Assembly (NCBI GenBank): GCA_020446425.1
Contig: JAGRES010000009.1
Coordinates: forward strand, 1-64,000
DNA length: 64,000 nt
Direction of reading: 5' to 3'
Origin: Sphingobium sp.
GTDB taxonomy: Bacteria > Pseudomonadota > Alphaproteobacteria > Sphingomonadales > Sphingomonadaceae
Under the pieces are notes generated by a model, which worked only from the letters and a program-made list of their open reading frames with translations, had not been told where the DNA came from and ran no database searches. Positions 8,174-22,655 of this stretch are shown piece by piece (the first letter of the stretch is position 1; each line of letters starts with the position of its first letter). Both the position numbers and the translations under genes were made by a program.

Positions 8174-9282
8174 CCGCTTTATATGACCGTTATCAGGCTT
8201 TGGTGGCTGCTGAGGAATTGCGCGCCGATCCTGACCAGGAACAGGCGGCGCAGCGGTTGACGCAATTGCAGCAGGAGCTGGAAGCGGTTCCCCCGCGCGG
8301 TTCGACCCTGTGGAAGCTTCTGCGCCGTGTGCCGGAGCCTCCACGCGGGCTTTATCTGTGGGGTGGCGTAGGTCGTGGCAAGTCGATGCTGATGGACCTG
8401 TTCTTTGACAGCGTGCACATCCACCGCAAGCGCCGCGCCCATTTCCATGAGTTCATGCTGGATGTACATGAACGCCTCAAGGAAGCGCGCAAGTCGGAAA
8501 GCGGCGATCCGATCCCGCCCGTCGTCGCGAGCCTGGCCGACGAGGCGCGGCTGCTGTGCTTTGACGAGATGGTCGTCAACAACATGGCCGATGCCGCCAT
8601 CATGTCGCGCCTTTTCACCGGTTTGATCGACGCGCGGGTGACCATCGTCACGACATCGAATCGCGTACCGGACGATCTCTATAAAGATGGACTCAATCGC
8701 CAGCTCTTCCTCCCCTTTATCGACCTGATAAAGGAGCGCCTCGATGTCATGAGCCTTAATGGCCCGACCGATTACCGCAGGGACAGGCTGGGCAACGCCA
8801 AGCTGTGGCACAGCCCCAATGGGGAAACGGCGACCAAGGCTCTGAGCGAAGCCTTTTTCCGCCTGACCGACTATCCGGTGGAAGATCGCGCCAAAGTACC
8901 GACGGAAGAAATCGCTGTGCAGGGCGGGCGGACATTGCATGTGCCCAAGTCGCTCAAGGGCGTGGCGGTATTTTCGTTCAAGCGTTTGTGCGCGCAGGCG
9001 AGGGGGGCGACCGATTATCTCGCCATCGCGCGCCATTATCATACGGTGATCCTCGTCGGTATTCCGGTGCTGGGCCCGGAAAATCGCAATGAGGCAGCGC
9101 GCTTTGTCACATTGGTGGACGCATTATACGAATATAAGGTCAAGCTGTTGGCAAGTGCAGATGCGGAACCAGATGCGCTCTATCCCGTTGGAGACGGTGC
9201 ATTTGAATTTGAAAGGACAGTTTCGCGCCTGCTGGAAATGCAATCCGACGACTATCTCGCCAAGGGACATGGTGAGGATTAG
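8170..9282 (+). CDS. zapE: Cell division ATPase ZapE (AFG1 family)
   Basis: ZapE/AFG1 ATPases are AAA+-like proteins; in E. coli ZapE acts at the division ring, and mitochondrial relatives help to control respiratory subunits. The 370-residue product has a Walker A loop GGVGRGKS at residues 65-72 and a Walker B segment LLCFDEM at 128-134, followed by the family segments TTSNRVPDDLYKDGLNR and FLPFIDL. The GTG start overlaps the upstream thioesterase stop. Its place behind sdhB is common in alphaproteobacteria and fits the mitochondrial link to respiratory complexes, though that link is inference. Confidence 0.93.
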   Translation: MTALYDRYQALVAAEELRADPDQEQAAQRLTQLQQELEAVPPRGSTLWKLLRRVPEPPRGLYLWGGVGRGKSMLMDLFFDSVHIHRKRRAHFHEFMLDVHERLKEARKSESGDPIPPVVASLADEARLLCFDEMVVNNMADAAIMSRLFTGLIDARVTIVTTSNRVPDDLYKDGLNRQLFLPFIDLIKERLDVMSLNGPTDYRRDRLGNAKLWHSPNGETATKALSEAFFRLTDYPVEDRAKVPTEEIAVQGGRTLHVPKSLKGVAVFSFKRLCAQARGATDYLAIARHYHTVILVGIPVLGPENRNEAARFVTLVDALYEYKVKLLASADAEPDALYPVGDGAFEFERTVSRLLEMQSDDYLAKGHGED

Positions 9283-9367
9283 GGTCTTTTACTTATCCAT
9301 TATTGCAATTAGTTCGCAATATCATAAATATGTTGAAAATAGCGCAATTGCGGTGTTGAATCGTTAA

Positions 9368-10408
<1,041 letters not shown>

Positions 10409-10489
10409 CAAGCTGCACCCCTCCCCAGGAATAGTGTGCAGCCCGGGGCGGGATAAACCAATGCCACACCACCTGAAAAAGGGGTAAGC

Positions 10490-11374
10490 ATGTCCATTCT
10501 CGTCAACAAGAATACCAAGGTCATCACCCAGGGGATGACCGGTGCCACCGGCACCTTCCATACCGAGCAGGCGCTCGCTTATGGTACCCAGATGGTTGCG
10601 GGTGTCACGCCGGGTAAGGGCGGCACGACGCATATCGGCCTGCCGAACTTCGATACGGTAGCCGAAGCGAAAGCCGCCACCGGCGCGGACGCCAGCGTCG
10701 TCTATGTTCCGCCGCCATTTGCGGCCGACTCGATCCTTGAAGCGATCGACGCGGAAATCCCGCTGATCGTCTGCATCACCGAGGGTATTCCGGTGCTCGA
10801 TATGGTGCGCGTGAAGCGTGCGCTTTCGGGCTCCAAGTCGCGTCTCATCGGCCCGAACTGCCCCGGCGTTCTGACGCCTGATGAATGCAAGATCGGCATC
10901 ATGCCCGGCAACATCTTCAAGAAGGGTAGTGTTGGTGTCGTATCGCGCTCGGGCACGCTCACTTATGAGGCGGTGTTCCAGACCTCGAACGCAGGTCTCG
11001 GCCAGACCACGGCTGTCGGTATCGGCGGCGACCCGGTCAATGGTACCAACTTTATCGACGTGCTGGAGCTGTTCCTCGCCGACGATGCGACCGAGAGCAT
11101 CATCATGATCGGTGAGATCGGCGGCAATGCCGAGGAGCAGGCCGCGCAGTTCCTGATCGACGAGGCCAAGAAGGGCCGCAAGAAACCGATGGCTGGTTTC
11201 ATCGCGGGCCGCACGGCGCCTCCGGGCCGCCGCATGGGCCATGCCGGTGCCATCGTTTCCGGTGGCCAGGGCGGCGCGGAAGACAAGATCGCCGCTATGG
11301 AAGCCGCTGGCATCAAGGTCGCGGCAAGTCCGTCGGAACTCGGTACGACCCTGTTGGAAGTTCTTAAGGGCTAA
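10490..11374 (+). CDS. sucD: Succinate-CoA ligase alpha subunit
   Basis: SucD binds CoA and carries the phosphohistidine of succinyl-CoA synthetase, which makes ATP or GTP from succinyl-CoA. The 294-residue protein has the N-terminal CoA-binding Rossmann region ([17 protein letters not shown]), the SRSGTLTYE segment and the active His in [14 protein letters not shown] near residue 246. The beta subunit gene sucC, which usually sits directly before sucD, is absent here: the preceding gene is mdh. The downstream neighbour is sucA, so the alpha subunit is grouped with the 2-oxoglutarate dehydrogenase genes. Confidence 0.97.
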   Translation: MSILVNKNTKVITQGMTGATGTFHTEQALAYGTQMVAGVTPGKGGTTHIGLPNFDTVAEAKAATGADASVVYVPPPFAADSILEAIDAEIPLIVCITEGIPVLDMVRVKRALSGSKSRLIGPNCPGVLTPDECKIGIMPGNIFKKGSVGVVSRSGTLTYEAVFQTSNAGLGQTTAVGIGGDPVNGTNFIDVLELFLADDATESIIMIGEIGGNAEEQAAQFLIDEAKKGRKKPMAGFIAGRTAPPGRRMGHAGAIVSGGQGGAEDKIAAMEAAGIKVAASPSELGTTLLEVLKG

Positions 11375-11462
11375 GCGTTATCATTGATCTTCCGGCGTGC
11401 TGCACCGCGCCGGGTGATCACACCCGCTCGGTGCATAGGCAATAAGGGCGAAGGATAAGGCC

Positions 11463-14279
11463 ATGGGATATGAAGGGCAGGATTTCGAAGGCTCCAACAA
11501 CGAGATAGAGCCGGGGCCAAGCTGGGCGAAGCCCAACTGGCCGCTCAGCACCACCGATGATCTGACATCGGCGCTGGACCCCACCCAGATGGAAGCCGTC
11601 ATCAAAAAGGCGGCGAAGGCCTCAGGTGCCCCGATTGGCGAGGGCGAAGTCACCCAGGCGGCGGCGGACAGCATCCGTGCGATGATGCTTATCCGCACCT
11701 ACCGCGTGCGCGGCCATCTTGGCGCCAATCTCGATCCGCTCGGCCTGTCCAAGATGGAGCTGCCCGCCGATCTGACGCCAGAATATCATGGCTTTTCTGG
11801 CGCGGCGCTGGACCGCAAGGTCTATATTGGCGGCAATCTCGGCATGGAATGGGCGACCGTTCGTGAAATCGTCGAGATCCTGCGCGCCAATTATTGCGGT
11901 AATGTCGGTCTCGAATATATGCACCTCTCCGATGTCGAGGAACGCCGCTTCCTGCAGGAGCGGATGGAAGGCGCGGACAAGGAAATCGAATTCACCGCGA
12001 TGGGCAAGAAAGCCATCCTGACCAAGGTGATCCACGCCGAGCAATATGAGAAATTCCTCGGCAAGAAATATGTCGGTACCAAGCGTTTCGGCCTTGATGG
12101 CGGCGAATCCATGATTCCGGCGCTTGAGGCGATCATCAAGCATGGCGGCGCGGCTGGCGTGCGAGAGATCGTATATGGCATGGCCCATCGTGGCCGCCTC
12201 AACATTCTGGCCAATGTGATGGCCAAGGGCTTCCGCGTCATTTTTCACGAGTTTTCGGGCGGCACCGCCAACCCGGAGGATGTTGGCGGTTCCGGTGACG
12301 TCAAATATCACCTCGGCACCAGTACCGACCGCGAGTTCGACGGCATCAAGGTGCATATGAGCCTGGTGCCCAATCCGTCGCACCTCGAAACCGTTGATCC
12401 GATAGTGCTGGGCAAGGTACGTGCGCAGCAGGTATTCCGCGATGACCTCGATAAGCACGAGCAAGTGTTGCCGGTTCTGATCCATGGCGACGCGGCTTTC
12501 GCGGGGCAGGGCATCGTCTGGGAGTGCTTCGGCTTTTCCGGCGTGAAGGGCTATAATACCGGCGGCTGCATCCATTTCGTGATCAACAACCAGATTGGTT
12601 TCACGACCAGCCCGCAATTCTCGCGCGGTTCACCCTATCCCAGTGATGTGGCCAAGGGCGTACAGGCCCCGATCCTGCACGTGAATGGCGATGATCCGGA
12701 GGCCGTGACCTTTGCGTGCAAGCTGGCGATTGATTACCGCCAGACCTTCCACCGCGATATCGTGATCGACATGTGGTGCTATCGCCGCTTTGGCCATAAT
12801 GAGGGTGATGAGCCAAGCTTCACCCAGCCGCTGATGTACAAGGCGATCCGCCAGCATCCGCCGGTGAGCGAGGTTTATGCCAAGCGCCTGGTTGAGCAGG
12901 GCTTCATCGACGAGGCATTCCCGGGAGAGGTGACCAAGGAATTCACCGATCATCTGGAAGAAGAGTTTCAGGCCGCGAAGACCTATAAGTCCAATCATGC
13001 GGACTGGTTCGCGGGTCGCTGGTCGGGCCTGCACCAGCCTGCGGATATCGAAACAGCGCGCAAGAATGTCGAGACAGCGATCGAGAAGAAATTGTTCGAC
13101 AGCCTCGGCCGCACGCTGACGACCATTCCTGAAAACCATAATGTTCACAAAACATTGCGTCGCATTATTGATGCCAAAGCTGAAATGTTCAATTCGGGCG
13201 AAGGCCTGGATTGGGCGACCGGTGAAGCGCTCGCGTTTGGCAGCTTGCTATCCGAAGGCTATGGCGTGCGCTTGTCAGGCCAGGACTCGGGACGAGGCAC
13301 CTTCAGCCAGCGCCATTCGGTCTGGGTCGATCAGGATAGCGAGGCGAAATATATTCCGCTCTCGACCATTCCGCACGGCACGTTCGAGGTTCTCGACAGC
13401 CCGCTTTCCGAATATGGCGTGATGGGCTTCGAATATGGCTATGCGATGGCCGACCCGAAGAGCCTTGTGCTATGGGAAGCGCAGTTTGGCGATTTCGCCA
13501 ATGGCGCGCAGATCATGATCGACCAATATGTCGCGGCGTCCGAGGCCAAGTGGCTGCGCGCCAATGGCATCGTGCTGCTGCTGCCGCACGGATATGAAGG
13601 GCAGGGGCCGGAGCATAGCTCTGCGCGTCTCGAGCGTTTCCTTCAGCTCTGTGCCGAGGGCAATATCCAGGTCGCGAATTGCACGACACCGGCCAATTAT
13701 TTCCATATCTTGCGCCGCCAGATGCTGCGTCCGTTCCGCAAACCGCTTATCATCATGACGCCCAAATCGTTGCTGCGTCATAAAATGGCGGTCAGCAAGG
13801 CGGAGGAGTTCATGGGTGCGCATCATTTCATGCGCATCCTGTCCGATACCAACCCTGCAGCGGACGAAAAGACCAAGCGGCTGGTGCTGTGCTCTGGCAA
13901 GGTCGCCTATGATCTGATCGAAGCGCGCGATGCCGCTGGTGACAAGAATACGCAGATCGTACGTATTGAGCAGCTATATCCGTTCCCGACTGAGGCATTG
14001 GCCATCCGCCTGCAGCGCATGACGAACCTGGAAGAGGTCATCTGGTGCCAGGAAGAGCCGCGCAACATGGGTAGCTATTTCTTCGTCGAACCGTTTATCG
14101 AAGAAGCGCTCAAGCAGGCGGGTAAGGCGCCAATGCGCGCACGTTATGCGGGCCGCAAGGCTGCCGCTTCGCCGGCCACCGGTCTCGCCAAGCGCCACCA
14201 GGCGGAGCAGGGCGCGCTTATTGCCGATGCGCTCGGCCACAATATTCGCACTGAAATCAAACGTCAGCATAAAGCATAA
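11463..14279 (+). CDS. sucA: 2-oxoglutarate dehydrogenase E1 component
   Basis: E1 uses thiamine diphosphate to decarboxylate 2-oxoglutarate and passes the succinyl group to the E2 lipoyl arm. The 938-residue protein has the short N-terminal E2-binding helix ([10 protein letters not shown]), the [18 protein letters not shown] region, the ThDP-binding stretch [18 protein letters not shown] with the following [10 protein letters not shown], and the C-terminal transketolase part with [19 protein letters not shown]. Length and motifs are normal for the family. sucB starts 35 bases downstream, so both are probably co-transcribed. Confidence 0.97.
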   Translation: MGYEGQDFEGSNNEIEPGPSWAKPNWPLSTTDDLTSALDPTQMEAVIKKAAKASGAPIGEGEVTQAAADSIRAMMLIRTYRVRGHLGANLDPLGLSKMELPADLTPEYHGFSGAALDRKVYIGGNLGMEWATVREIVEILRANYCGNVGLEYMHLSDVEERRFLQERMEGADKEIEFTAMGKKAILTKVIHAEQYEKFLGKKYVGTKRFGLDGGESMIPALEAIIKHGGAAGVREIVYGMAHRGRLNILANVMAKGFRVIFHEFSGGTANPEDVGGSGDVKYHLGTSTDREFDGIKVHMSLVPNPSHLETVDPIVLGKVRAQQVFRDDLDKHEQVLPVLIHGDAAFAGQGIVWECFGFSGVKGYNTGGCIHFVINNQIGFTTSPQFSRGSPYPSDVAKGVQAPILHVNGDDPEAVTFACKLAIDYRQTFHRDIVIDMWCYRRFGHNEGDEPSFTQPLMYKAIRQHPPVSEVYAKRLVEQGFIDEAFPGEVTKEFTDHLEEEFQAAKTYKSNHADWFAGRWSGLHQPADIETARKNVETAIEKKLFDSLGRTLTTIPENHNVHKTLRRIIDAKAEMFNSGEGLDWATGEALAFGSLLSEGYGVRLSGQDSGRGTFSQRHSVWVDQDSEAKYIPLSTIPHGTFEVLDSPLSEYGVMGFEYGYAMADPKSLVLWEAQFGDFANGAQIMIDQYVAASEAKWLRANGIVLLLPHGYEGQGPEHSSARLERFLQLCAEGNIQVANCTTPANYFHILRRQMLRPFRKPLIIMTPKSLLRHKMAVSKAEEFMGAHHFMRILSDTNPAADEKTKRLVLCSGKVAYDLIEARDAAGDKNTQIVRIEQLYPFPTEALAIRLQRMTNLEEVIWCQEEPRNMGSYFFVEPFIEEALKQAGKAPMRARYAGRKAAASPATGLAKRHQAEQGALIADALGHNIRTEIKRQHKA

Positions 14280-14314
14280 AACCCGCGCATGCGCGGAGCC
14301 AGGAGACCATAATC

Positions 14315-15553
<1,239 letters not shown>

Positions 15554-15610
15554 CTTTAATGCGCGTGTTCCTGCAGAAGCAGAAGCGCATGTGAAATATT
15601 GAGGTAGGTT

Positions 15611-17011
15611 ATGGCCGAGTTTGATTATGATGTACTGGTGATCGGTGCTGGTCCGGGCGGATATGTCGCTGCTATTCGCGCCGCGCAGCTGGGCCTCAGG
15701 ACGGCGTGTGCGGAAAGCCGCGAGACGCTGGGCGGTACCTGTCTCAATGTCGGCTGCATCCCGTCCAAGGCGCTGCTCCATGCTTCGGAAAAGTTCGAGG
15801 AAGTGCATGACGGCATGCTCGCCAAATATGGCGTGAAAGTGAGCGGCGCGTCGCTCGACCTGAAGGCGATGATGACCGAGAAGGAAAAGGTTGTTGCAGG
15901 GCTGACCGGCGGTATCGCGTTCCTGTTCAAGAAGAACAAGGTGGATTGGCTGAAAGGGTTGGCCAGCTTCAAGGACGCGCACAGCGTCGAAGTTGCGGGC
16001 AAGACCGTCACGGCGAAGAATATCGTCATTGCCACGGGTTCCTCGGTCACGCCGCTTCCCGGTGTCGAGATCGACAATAGCAAGGGCATCGTGGTGGACT
16101 CGACCGGCGCACTGGATCTGGCGAAAGTGCCGGGTCATATGGTTGTCATCGGCGGCGGTGTAATTGGGCTGGAACTCGGGAGTGTCTGGCGTCGCCTCGG
16201 GGCAAAGGTGACGGTGGTCGAATATCTAGACCAGCTTCTGCCGGGCATGGATGACGACGTTCGCAAGGAAGCCGCCAAGATCTTCAAGAAGCAGGGCTTC
16301 GACATCAAGACCGGTACGAAGGTGACCGGCGTTGCCGTCAAGGGCAAGAAGGCGACCGTCACGGTTGAACCGGCAAAGGGTGGCGATGCCGAGACTATCG
16401 AGGCGGATGTCGTGCTCGTTTCCATTGGTCGCAAGCCGAATACCGATGGGCTGGGCCTGGACAAGATCGGGCTGGAGACCAACGAGCGCGGACAGATCGA
16501 AACCGATCATGACTTCGCCACCAAGGTGCCTGGCGTATGGGCTATCGGCGATGTCGTTCCCGGGCCGATGCTGGCGCACAAGGCCGAGGACGAAGGCATC
16601 GCGGTTGCCGAGAATATCGCGGGTCTGACCGGTATCGTGAACCATGACGTCATTCCCGGCGTGGTCTATACCTTCCCTGAGATAGCGGGCGTGGGCCTCA
16701 CCGAGGCGCAGGCTAAGGAAAAAGGCGAGATCAAGGTCGGCAAGTTCCCGATGATGGCGAACAGCCGTGCCAAGGCCAACGACGAACCGGACGGTTTCGT
16801 CAAGGTGATCGCCGATGCCGAAACGGATCGGGTATTGGGCGTGCACATCATCGCGTCAGTTGCCGGCACCATGATCGCTCAAGCGGCACAGGCCATGGAG
16901 TTCGGGGCCTCGTCGGAAGACATCGCCTATACCTGCCACGCCCACCCCACGCACAGCGAAGCGCTCAAGGAAGCAGCCATGGCCGTGCAAGGCAAGCCGA
17001 TCCATATGTAA
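15611..17011 (+). CDS. lpdA: Dihydrolipoamide dehydrogenase E3
   Basis: E3 re-oxidises the dihydrolipoyl group of 2-oxo-acid dehydrogenase complexes, reducing NAD via FAD. The 466-residue flavoprotein has the FAD motif [19 protein letters not shown], the redox disulfide in [13 protein letters not shown] (Cys at about 41 and 46), the NAD motif [15 protein letters not shown], the second FAD segment [17 protein letters not shown] and the C-terminal catalytic His-Glu pair in HAHPTHSEA. Its position after sucB marks it as the E3 of the 2-oxoglutarate complex, though it may serve other complexes too. Confidence 0.97.
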   Translation: MAEFDYDVLVIGAGPGGYVAAIRAAQLGLRTACAESRETLGGTCLNVGCIPSKALLHASEKFEEVHDGMLAKYGVKVSGASLDLKAMMTEKEKVVAGLTGGIAFLFKKNKVDWLKGLASFKDAHSVEVAGKTVTAKNIVIATGSSVTPLPGVEIDNSKGIVVDSTGALDLAKVPGHMVVIGGGVIGLELGSVWRRLGAKVTVVEYLDQLLPGMDDDVRKEAAKIFKKQGFDIKTGTKVTGVAVKGKKATVTVEPAKGGDAETIEADVVLVSIGRKPNTDGLGLDKIGLETNERGQIETDHDFATKVPGVWAIGDVVPGPMLAHKAEDEGIAVAENIAGLTGIVNHDVIPGVVYTFPEIAGVGLTEAQAKEKGEIKVGKFPMMANSRAKANDEPDGFVKVIADAETDRVLGVHIIASVAGTMIAQAAQAMEFGASSEDIAYTCHAHPTHSEALKEAAMAVQGKPIHM

Positions 17012-17058
17012 CGGGTACGGAGGGGCGGCGCCCCCTCCAATTTGGCCAAGGGGGAAAC

Positions 17059-17874
17059 ATGGCATCCGGCCAGGACAAAAACGTCATTGATGTTCCGGAC
17101 GCTATCGACGCCAAACTGGCGCCGAGCAGTAAGCTTATCCCCAAAAAGCCGTGGATCATGCGCTTCGGCAAATGGATTCAGCCCAAAACCAACCGCTGGA
17201 TCGCGCGCAGTTCGCGTGTGCCCGATATTCCGGTGTTCGATGCGGCGCAATTTGCCTGGACAAAAACGCTTGAGGACAATTGGGAAATCATTCGGGCGGA
17301 GGCCGCCGCCGCGCTGGAGGATCTGGAGAGCGTGCCGCCGCTCGCCACGATCTCGCCGGACCATAGGCGGATTGCTCCGGCCGGACGCTGGCGTTCCTTT
17401 TTCCTATATGGCTATCGCTACCGGGATGAGGCCAATTGCCGCCAATGCCCGCGCACGGCGGAACTGGTGTCCCGCGTTCCGGGGCTGAATTCCGCCTTCT
17501 TTTCCATACTTGTGCCCGGCACGCATCTGCCCGCACATACAGGTGTGTCCAAGGCGTTTCTGACCTGCCATCTGGGACTTCAGGTGCCGCGCGAGCGCGA
17601 TAAGTGCCGGATGCGCGTGGTCGACCGCTGGTTTGAGTGGGAAGAGGGCAAGTGCCTCGTATTCGACGATGTGTTCAACCATGAAGTGCGCAATGACAGC
17701 GAAGAGACGCGCATTGTGCTGCTGGTTCAGTTCAAGCGCCCGGTAGGGCCTGTTGGCTGGATTGTCGGCAACCTGTTTCTGGAGGGCGTACGCCGCTCCC
17801 GCTTTGTGCAGGATGCGCGCTATGGCGTGGAGCGCTGGCGGCAAAAACTGGCGGAAAGCCGCCGGGCCGCCTGA
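17059..17874 (+). CDS. Aspartyl/asparaginyl beta-hydroxylase family protein (LpxO-like)
   Basis: Members of this Fe(II)/2-oxoglutarate dioxygenase family include LpxO, which 2-hydroxylates the myristate of lipid A, and eukaryotic aspartyl hydroxylase. The 271-residue product has the first iron His in LPAHTGVSKAFLTCHLGL and the second in FDDVFNHEVRN, with the oxoglutarate-binding Arg in the following ETRIVLLVQF. The C-terminal stretch after FKRPVGPVGW is hydrophobic, fitting membrane association. It starts 47 bases after lpd with a GGGG ribosome site. Many sphingomonads make sphingolipids bearing 2-hydroxymyristate instead of lipid A, so a sphingolipid acyl hydroxylase is a reasonable guess, not a demonstrated role. 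Confidence 0.85.
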   Translation: MASGQDKNVIDVPDAIDAKLAPSSKLIPKKPWIMRFGKWIQPKTNRWIARSSRVPDIPVFDAAQFAWTKTLEDNWEIIRAEAAAALEDLESVPPLATISPDHRRIAPAGRWRSFFLYGYRYRDEANCRQCPRTAELVSRVPGLNSAFFSILVPGTHLPAHTGVSKAFLTCHLGLQVPRERDKCRMRVVDRWFEWEEGKCLVFDDVFNHEVRNDSEETRIVLLVQFKRPVGPVGWIVGNLFLEGVRRSRFVQDARYGVERWRQKLAESRRAA

Positions 17875-17880
17875 CATCAT

Positions 17881-18279
17881 CTACGCGGGCGGGAATTCCT
17901 CATAACAGGGCAGGTCGTCGGTCAAGTTCAGCCACGCCTGCTTTTTCGACACCCAGATATGCTCTGTGGGCTTGAACCGGTCAGGGTCATCAAGGCTGCC
18001 CATGCAGAGGCCGATGCTGTTGGCCGATGCGCGTTCCGAAAACAGGCTGGTGCCGCATTTTGGACAGAAGCCGCGCCGCAGCTCCGGCGAGCTATGATAC
18101 CAGCCGACCGGGCCGCTGATCTCCACGGTATCGAGCGGGACGCGCACACGCGCATAAAAGGGCGCGCCGGTCGCTTTCTGACAGAGCGTGCAGTGACAGG
18201 CACGGATGTCGATCGGTTCGACGTCGGTGCTATAGCTGCAAGCGCCGCACAGGCACGATCCGGTGATGGCTTCGGGCAT
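17881..18279 (-). CDS. GFA-family zinc-binding protein
   Basis: The glutathione-dependent formaldehyde-activating (GFA/CENP-V) family consists of small zinc proteins, most of unknown reaction. The 132-residue product has SCLCGAC near residues 8-14, CHCTLCQKATGAPF and FCPKCGTSLF, the complete cysteine set of the fold. I start at the ATG at 18279 (MPEAITGSCLCGAC); an upstream in-frame ATG at 18369 would add 30 residues lying within sppA and is unlikely. It begins four bases after the sppA stop, so it is the second gene of an sppA operon. The substrate is unknown. Confidence 0.88.
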   Translation of the reverse strand: MPEAITGSCLCGACSYSTDVEPIDIRACHCTLCQKATGAPFYARVRVPLDTVEISGPVGWYHSSPELRRGFCPKCGTSLFSERASANSIGLCMGSLDDPDRFKPTEHIWVSKKQAWLNLTDDLPCYEEFPPA

Positions 18280-18283
18280 GGGA

Positions 18284-20179
18284 TTATTTCCGCTCCAATA
18301 TGGCGGTGAGCCATGTGGCAATACCCGTATCCCCATCGGTTCGGGATATATTCGCCGATGTAGGCACATGTGCGCGGCATTCCAGGCAATAGGCCTGCAC
18401 CGATCCGCTGCTGGCCAGCATCTGCATGTCTGCCATTATCTGTTTTAGCTGAGCTTGTTGGCGCGCAGCATGGCGGGCCAATATGTCCTTGCCCCTTACG
18501 CGAGCTGATTTGGGCGTCATCAGTTCGGTCAGGAACTGTGTGAACGGATCGGGTTTGGGCTCGATATAATAGGGTTTGGCCTTGGCGGGATCGAGCTTCG
18601 CCAGTTTCGCGGCTTCCGCTATGGCGTCCTCGATACCGCCGAACTGGTCGACGAGGCCGAGCTGACGCGCTGTGCCGCCCGCCCATACACGGCCCTGCGC
18701 AATCTCATCGACCTTTTCCGGTGGCATGTTGCGCGCCTTGCCAACATAATTCAGGAAGCGGCGATAGGTGTCTTCCACGCCAAGCTGCATGATGCGGTTA
18801 AAATCGTCGCTCAAGCCGCCTGCCAGATCGGGCTCGCCGGAAAGGGGCGTGGTCTTGACCCCGTCGGCATTGACGCCGATTTTGTCCAGCATCCCCTCAA
18901 AGCTGGGGATAATACCGAACACACCGATAGACCCCGTGATTGTCGAGGGTTCGGCGAGTATGCGGTCGGATGCCGTTGATATCCAGTACCCGCCACTGGC
19001 CGCGACATTGCCCATCGACGTGACCACCGGTAGTCCCTTGGTCTTGGCGGTAAGGATAGCTTCGCGAATCTGCTCGGACGCCGTGACGGAGCCGCCGGGG
19101 GAATCGACCCGCACGACCAGCGCCTTCAGATCTTTCTCGTCCAGCGCCTGCCTGAGCTGATCCGCGATGCGGTCTCCTCCTGCCATGCCGGAGCCGCCAT
19201 CTCCATCGACGATTTCACCGGCCACGGTCAGCACGCCGATGGCGCCATCCGCCTTGTGCTCTGTTTTGCGCACATAGTCGTCAAACGGGATGCTTGCGAA
19301 ATCCGGGCCGCCGCTATCCTTGGCCTCACCAGAGATTTCCGCGATACGGCTTTCGAAGGCGGTGCGATTGCCGACTTTATCGACCAGCTTGGCCGCCTGC
19401 GCAGCAGTAGACATGTCGCCATTGGCGGCTTCGGCAACAGCAACCGGGTTTTGCGTGTAGGATGCCAGCGCCACTTGCGGGCGCGCTTTCTTCACTTCGT
19501 CCTGCCAGTTCTGCCACAATATATCGGCCAGCGCCTGCCGCGCGTCCCGTGCCTCGGGAGACTGGTCTGAGCGCATGAACGGCTCAACCGCACTCTTATA
19601 GGTGCCGACGCGATAAATGTGGGTGTTGATGCCAAGCTTGTCGATCAGCCCCTTGTAATAAAGGCTCGATCCACCCGGTCCGGCAAGCAGGACGCCGCCT
19701 AACGGATTGACCCATATTTCGCTGGCATGCGCCGCGAGCTGGTAGCTATCGCCTTCGTATATGGTGGCATAGGCGATAACGGGCTTCTTCACCGCGCGCA
19801 CCCGGTCCAGAGCCTCGCCGATACGGGACAGCGCGACCTGTCCGCCGCCCATAAAACCGTCGAGATCCAGCACGATGGCCTTGACGTCATTGTCGTTGGC
19901 TGCGGCCTCCAATGCCTGAACGATGTCGCGCAGACGATATTGCCGGGTAGGGGCCTCGGAACTGAAAAGCAGTTCTGCCGGATCGACCTCGTCGGGCTGC
20001 TCGACCACTACGCCATCAAGGTCCAGCACCAGCGCGCCGCTATGGCTTTTGACCGGGCGTTCCCCGCCGGTGAAGGACAGCGCGCCATACAGCCCGATAA
20101 AGAAGAGGAGCAGGAAGCACAGGACGAGCACGTCCTTCACTCCCATGACAAAACGCCAGACCGCTCTCAGAAAGGCCAT
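18284..20179 (-). CDS. sppA: Signal peptide peptidase SppA (long form)
   Basis: SppA is a membrane-anchored serine protease that degrades signal peptides left in the inner membrane after secretion. The 631-residue product has one N-terminal membrane helix (about residues 15-36) and two tandem protease-fold halves, as in the E. coli 67-kDa type. The catalytic Lys is expected in GTYKSAVEPFMR in the first half and the Ser in MGNVAASGGYWIS in the second. The last 35 residues, with a CLEC pair, lie beyond the protease fold. The divergent neighbour is groESL; the 315 bases between hold promoters for both. Confidence 0.94.
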   Translation of the reverse strand: MAFLRAVWRFVMGVKDVLVLCFLLLFFIGLYGALSFTGGERPVKSHSGALVLDLDGVVVEQPDEVDPAELLFSSEAPTRQYRLRDIVQALEAAANDNDVKAIVLDLDGFMGGGQVALSRIGEALDRVRAVKKPVIAYATIYEGDSYQLAAHASEIWVNPLGGVLLAGPGGSSLYYKGLIDKLGINTHIYRVGTYKSAVEPFMRSDQSPEARDARQALADILWQNWQDEVKKARPQVALASYTQNPVAVAEAANGDMSTAAQAAKLVDKVGNRTAFESRIAEISGEAKDSGGPDFASIPFDDYVRKTEHKADGAIGVLTVAGEIVDGDGGSGMAGGDRIADQLRQALDEKDLKALVVRVDSPGGSVTASEQIREAILTAKTKGLPVVTSMGNVAASGGYWISTASDRILAEPSTITGSIGVFGIIPSFEGMLDKIGVNADGVKTTPLSGEPDLAGGLSDDFNRIMQLGVEDTYRRFLNYVGKARNMPPEKVDEIAQGRVWAGGTARQLGLVDQFGGIEDAIAEAAKLAKLDPAKAKPYYIEPKPDPFTQFLTELMTPKSARVRGKDILARHAARQQAQLKQIMADMQMLASSGSVQAYCLECRAHVPTSANISRTDGDTGIATWLTAILERK

Positions 20180-20326
20180 TACAGGCTGCTCCCATTCATA
20201 TCTAACACGCTACAGGAACTAGCGCGCAGGGGCCGATGCCGCAAAGAAAAACGCCTTATGACACTGTTATTGTGTCTTGGCCTGGAACTACCCGGACCGT
20301 TCGGCAAATTTTTCTGAAGTGCCCTC

Positions 20327-20356
20327 TTGATCGGCAGCATACGCAGCCCATATAGC
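20327..20356 (+). promoter_or_regulatory. Candidate sigma-70-type promoter of groESL
   Basis: TTGATC (20327-20332) and TATAGC (20351-20356) are separated by 18 bases, and transcription would start about seven bases downstream, inside the CIRCE operator. That placement fits HrcA repression by blocking the start site. The assignment rests on motif similarity and position only. Confidence 0.5.
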
Positions 20357-20361
20357 CCTCG

Positions 20362-20388
20362 CTGGCACTCTTAATCGAAGAGTGCTAA
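20362..20388 (+). promoter_or_regulatory. CIRCE operator (HrcA binding site)
   Basis: CTGGCACTC and GAGTGCTAA are separated by nine bases (TTAATCGAA), matching the CIRCE consensus TTAGCACTC-N9-GAGTGCTAA at all but two positions of the left arm. It lies 106 bases before the groES start codon, in the leader of the operon. HrcA, whose gene is not in this window, is the expected repressor. Confidence 0.93.
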
Positions 20389-20494
20389 AGCAGTTTTGAG
20401 AGGGAATGGCCTGTACTGGCATAGGCGGTGCAAAACCGCTGATACGCCAGCATATAGGTGTCATTTTCTCATTTTGAAGGGAAAGGCAAGAAAT

Positions 20495-20782
20495 ATGGGA
20501 TTTCGTCCTTTGCATGACCGCGTTCTGGTCCGCCGCGTAGAAGCGGAAGAAAAGACCGCTGGTGGCATCATCATCCCCGACAGCGCCAAGGAAAAGCCGC
20601 AGGAAGGCGAAGTCGTCTCCGTTGGCACCGGCGCCAAGGCAGAAGACGGCAAGGTTACGCCGCTGGACGTGAAGGCGGGCGATCGCATTCTGTTCGGCAA
20701 ATGGTCGGGCACCGAGGTGAAGGTCGACGGTGAAGACCTGCTCATCATGAAAGAGTCCGACATTCTTGGCGTTGTTGGCTGA
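20495..20782 (+). CDS. groES: Co-chaperonin GroES
   Basis: GroES is the heptameric lid of the GroEL folding chamber. The 95-residue product shows the family N-terminus [13 protein letters not shown], the mobile loop region [13 protein letters not shown] and the C-terminal [13 protein letters not shown]. The ATG at 20495 is preceded by an AAGG-rich stretch and matches the family N-terminus; an in-frame ATG at 20396 would lie close behind the CIRCE operator and add 33 unrelated residues. It is co-transcribed with groEL, 49 bases downstream, under CIRCE control. Confidence 0.97.
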   Translation: MGFRPLHDRVLVRRVEAEEKTAGGIIIPDSAKEKPQEGEVVSVGTGAKAEDGKVTPLDVKAGDRILFGKWSGTEVKVDGEDLLIMKESDILGVVG

Positions 20783-20813
20783 GGCCAACGGGCTAATCAT
20801 CAGAAAATCTTAG

Positions 20814-22481
<1,668 letters not shown>

Positions 22482-22516
22482 GTCCGCCTCCATACGAAGC
22501 TACGGCTTTATGAAAG

Positions 22517-22547
22517 GCCGGGGGTGCAAACGCGCCTCCGGCTTTTT
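22517..22547 (+). terminator. Rho-independent terminator after groEL
   Basis: GCCGGGGGTG and CGCCTCCGGC pair over ten bases, including one or two G-T wobbles, with a six-base CAAACG loop, followed by TTTTT. It lies 36 bases after the groEL stop. Confidence 0.85.
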
Positions 22548-22655
22548 CATTTCCGGTATTTTGTCATGGCTGTGAGGCGCTATTACCTCTTCGAGAATTG
22601 ACTGGCTCACATGCTTCCTGCATCACACCGGCAGACTGAAGCGGAGGAATGACGG

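Noticed and set aside
20396..20494. N-terminal extension of GroES starting just after CIRCE
   Set aside because: The extra residues do not resemble GroES, and the internal ATG at 20495 matches the family start and has its own upstream AAGG-rich site.
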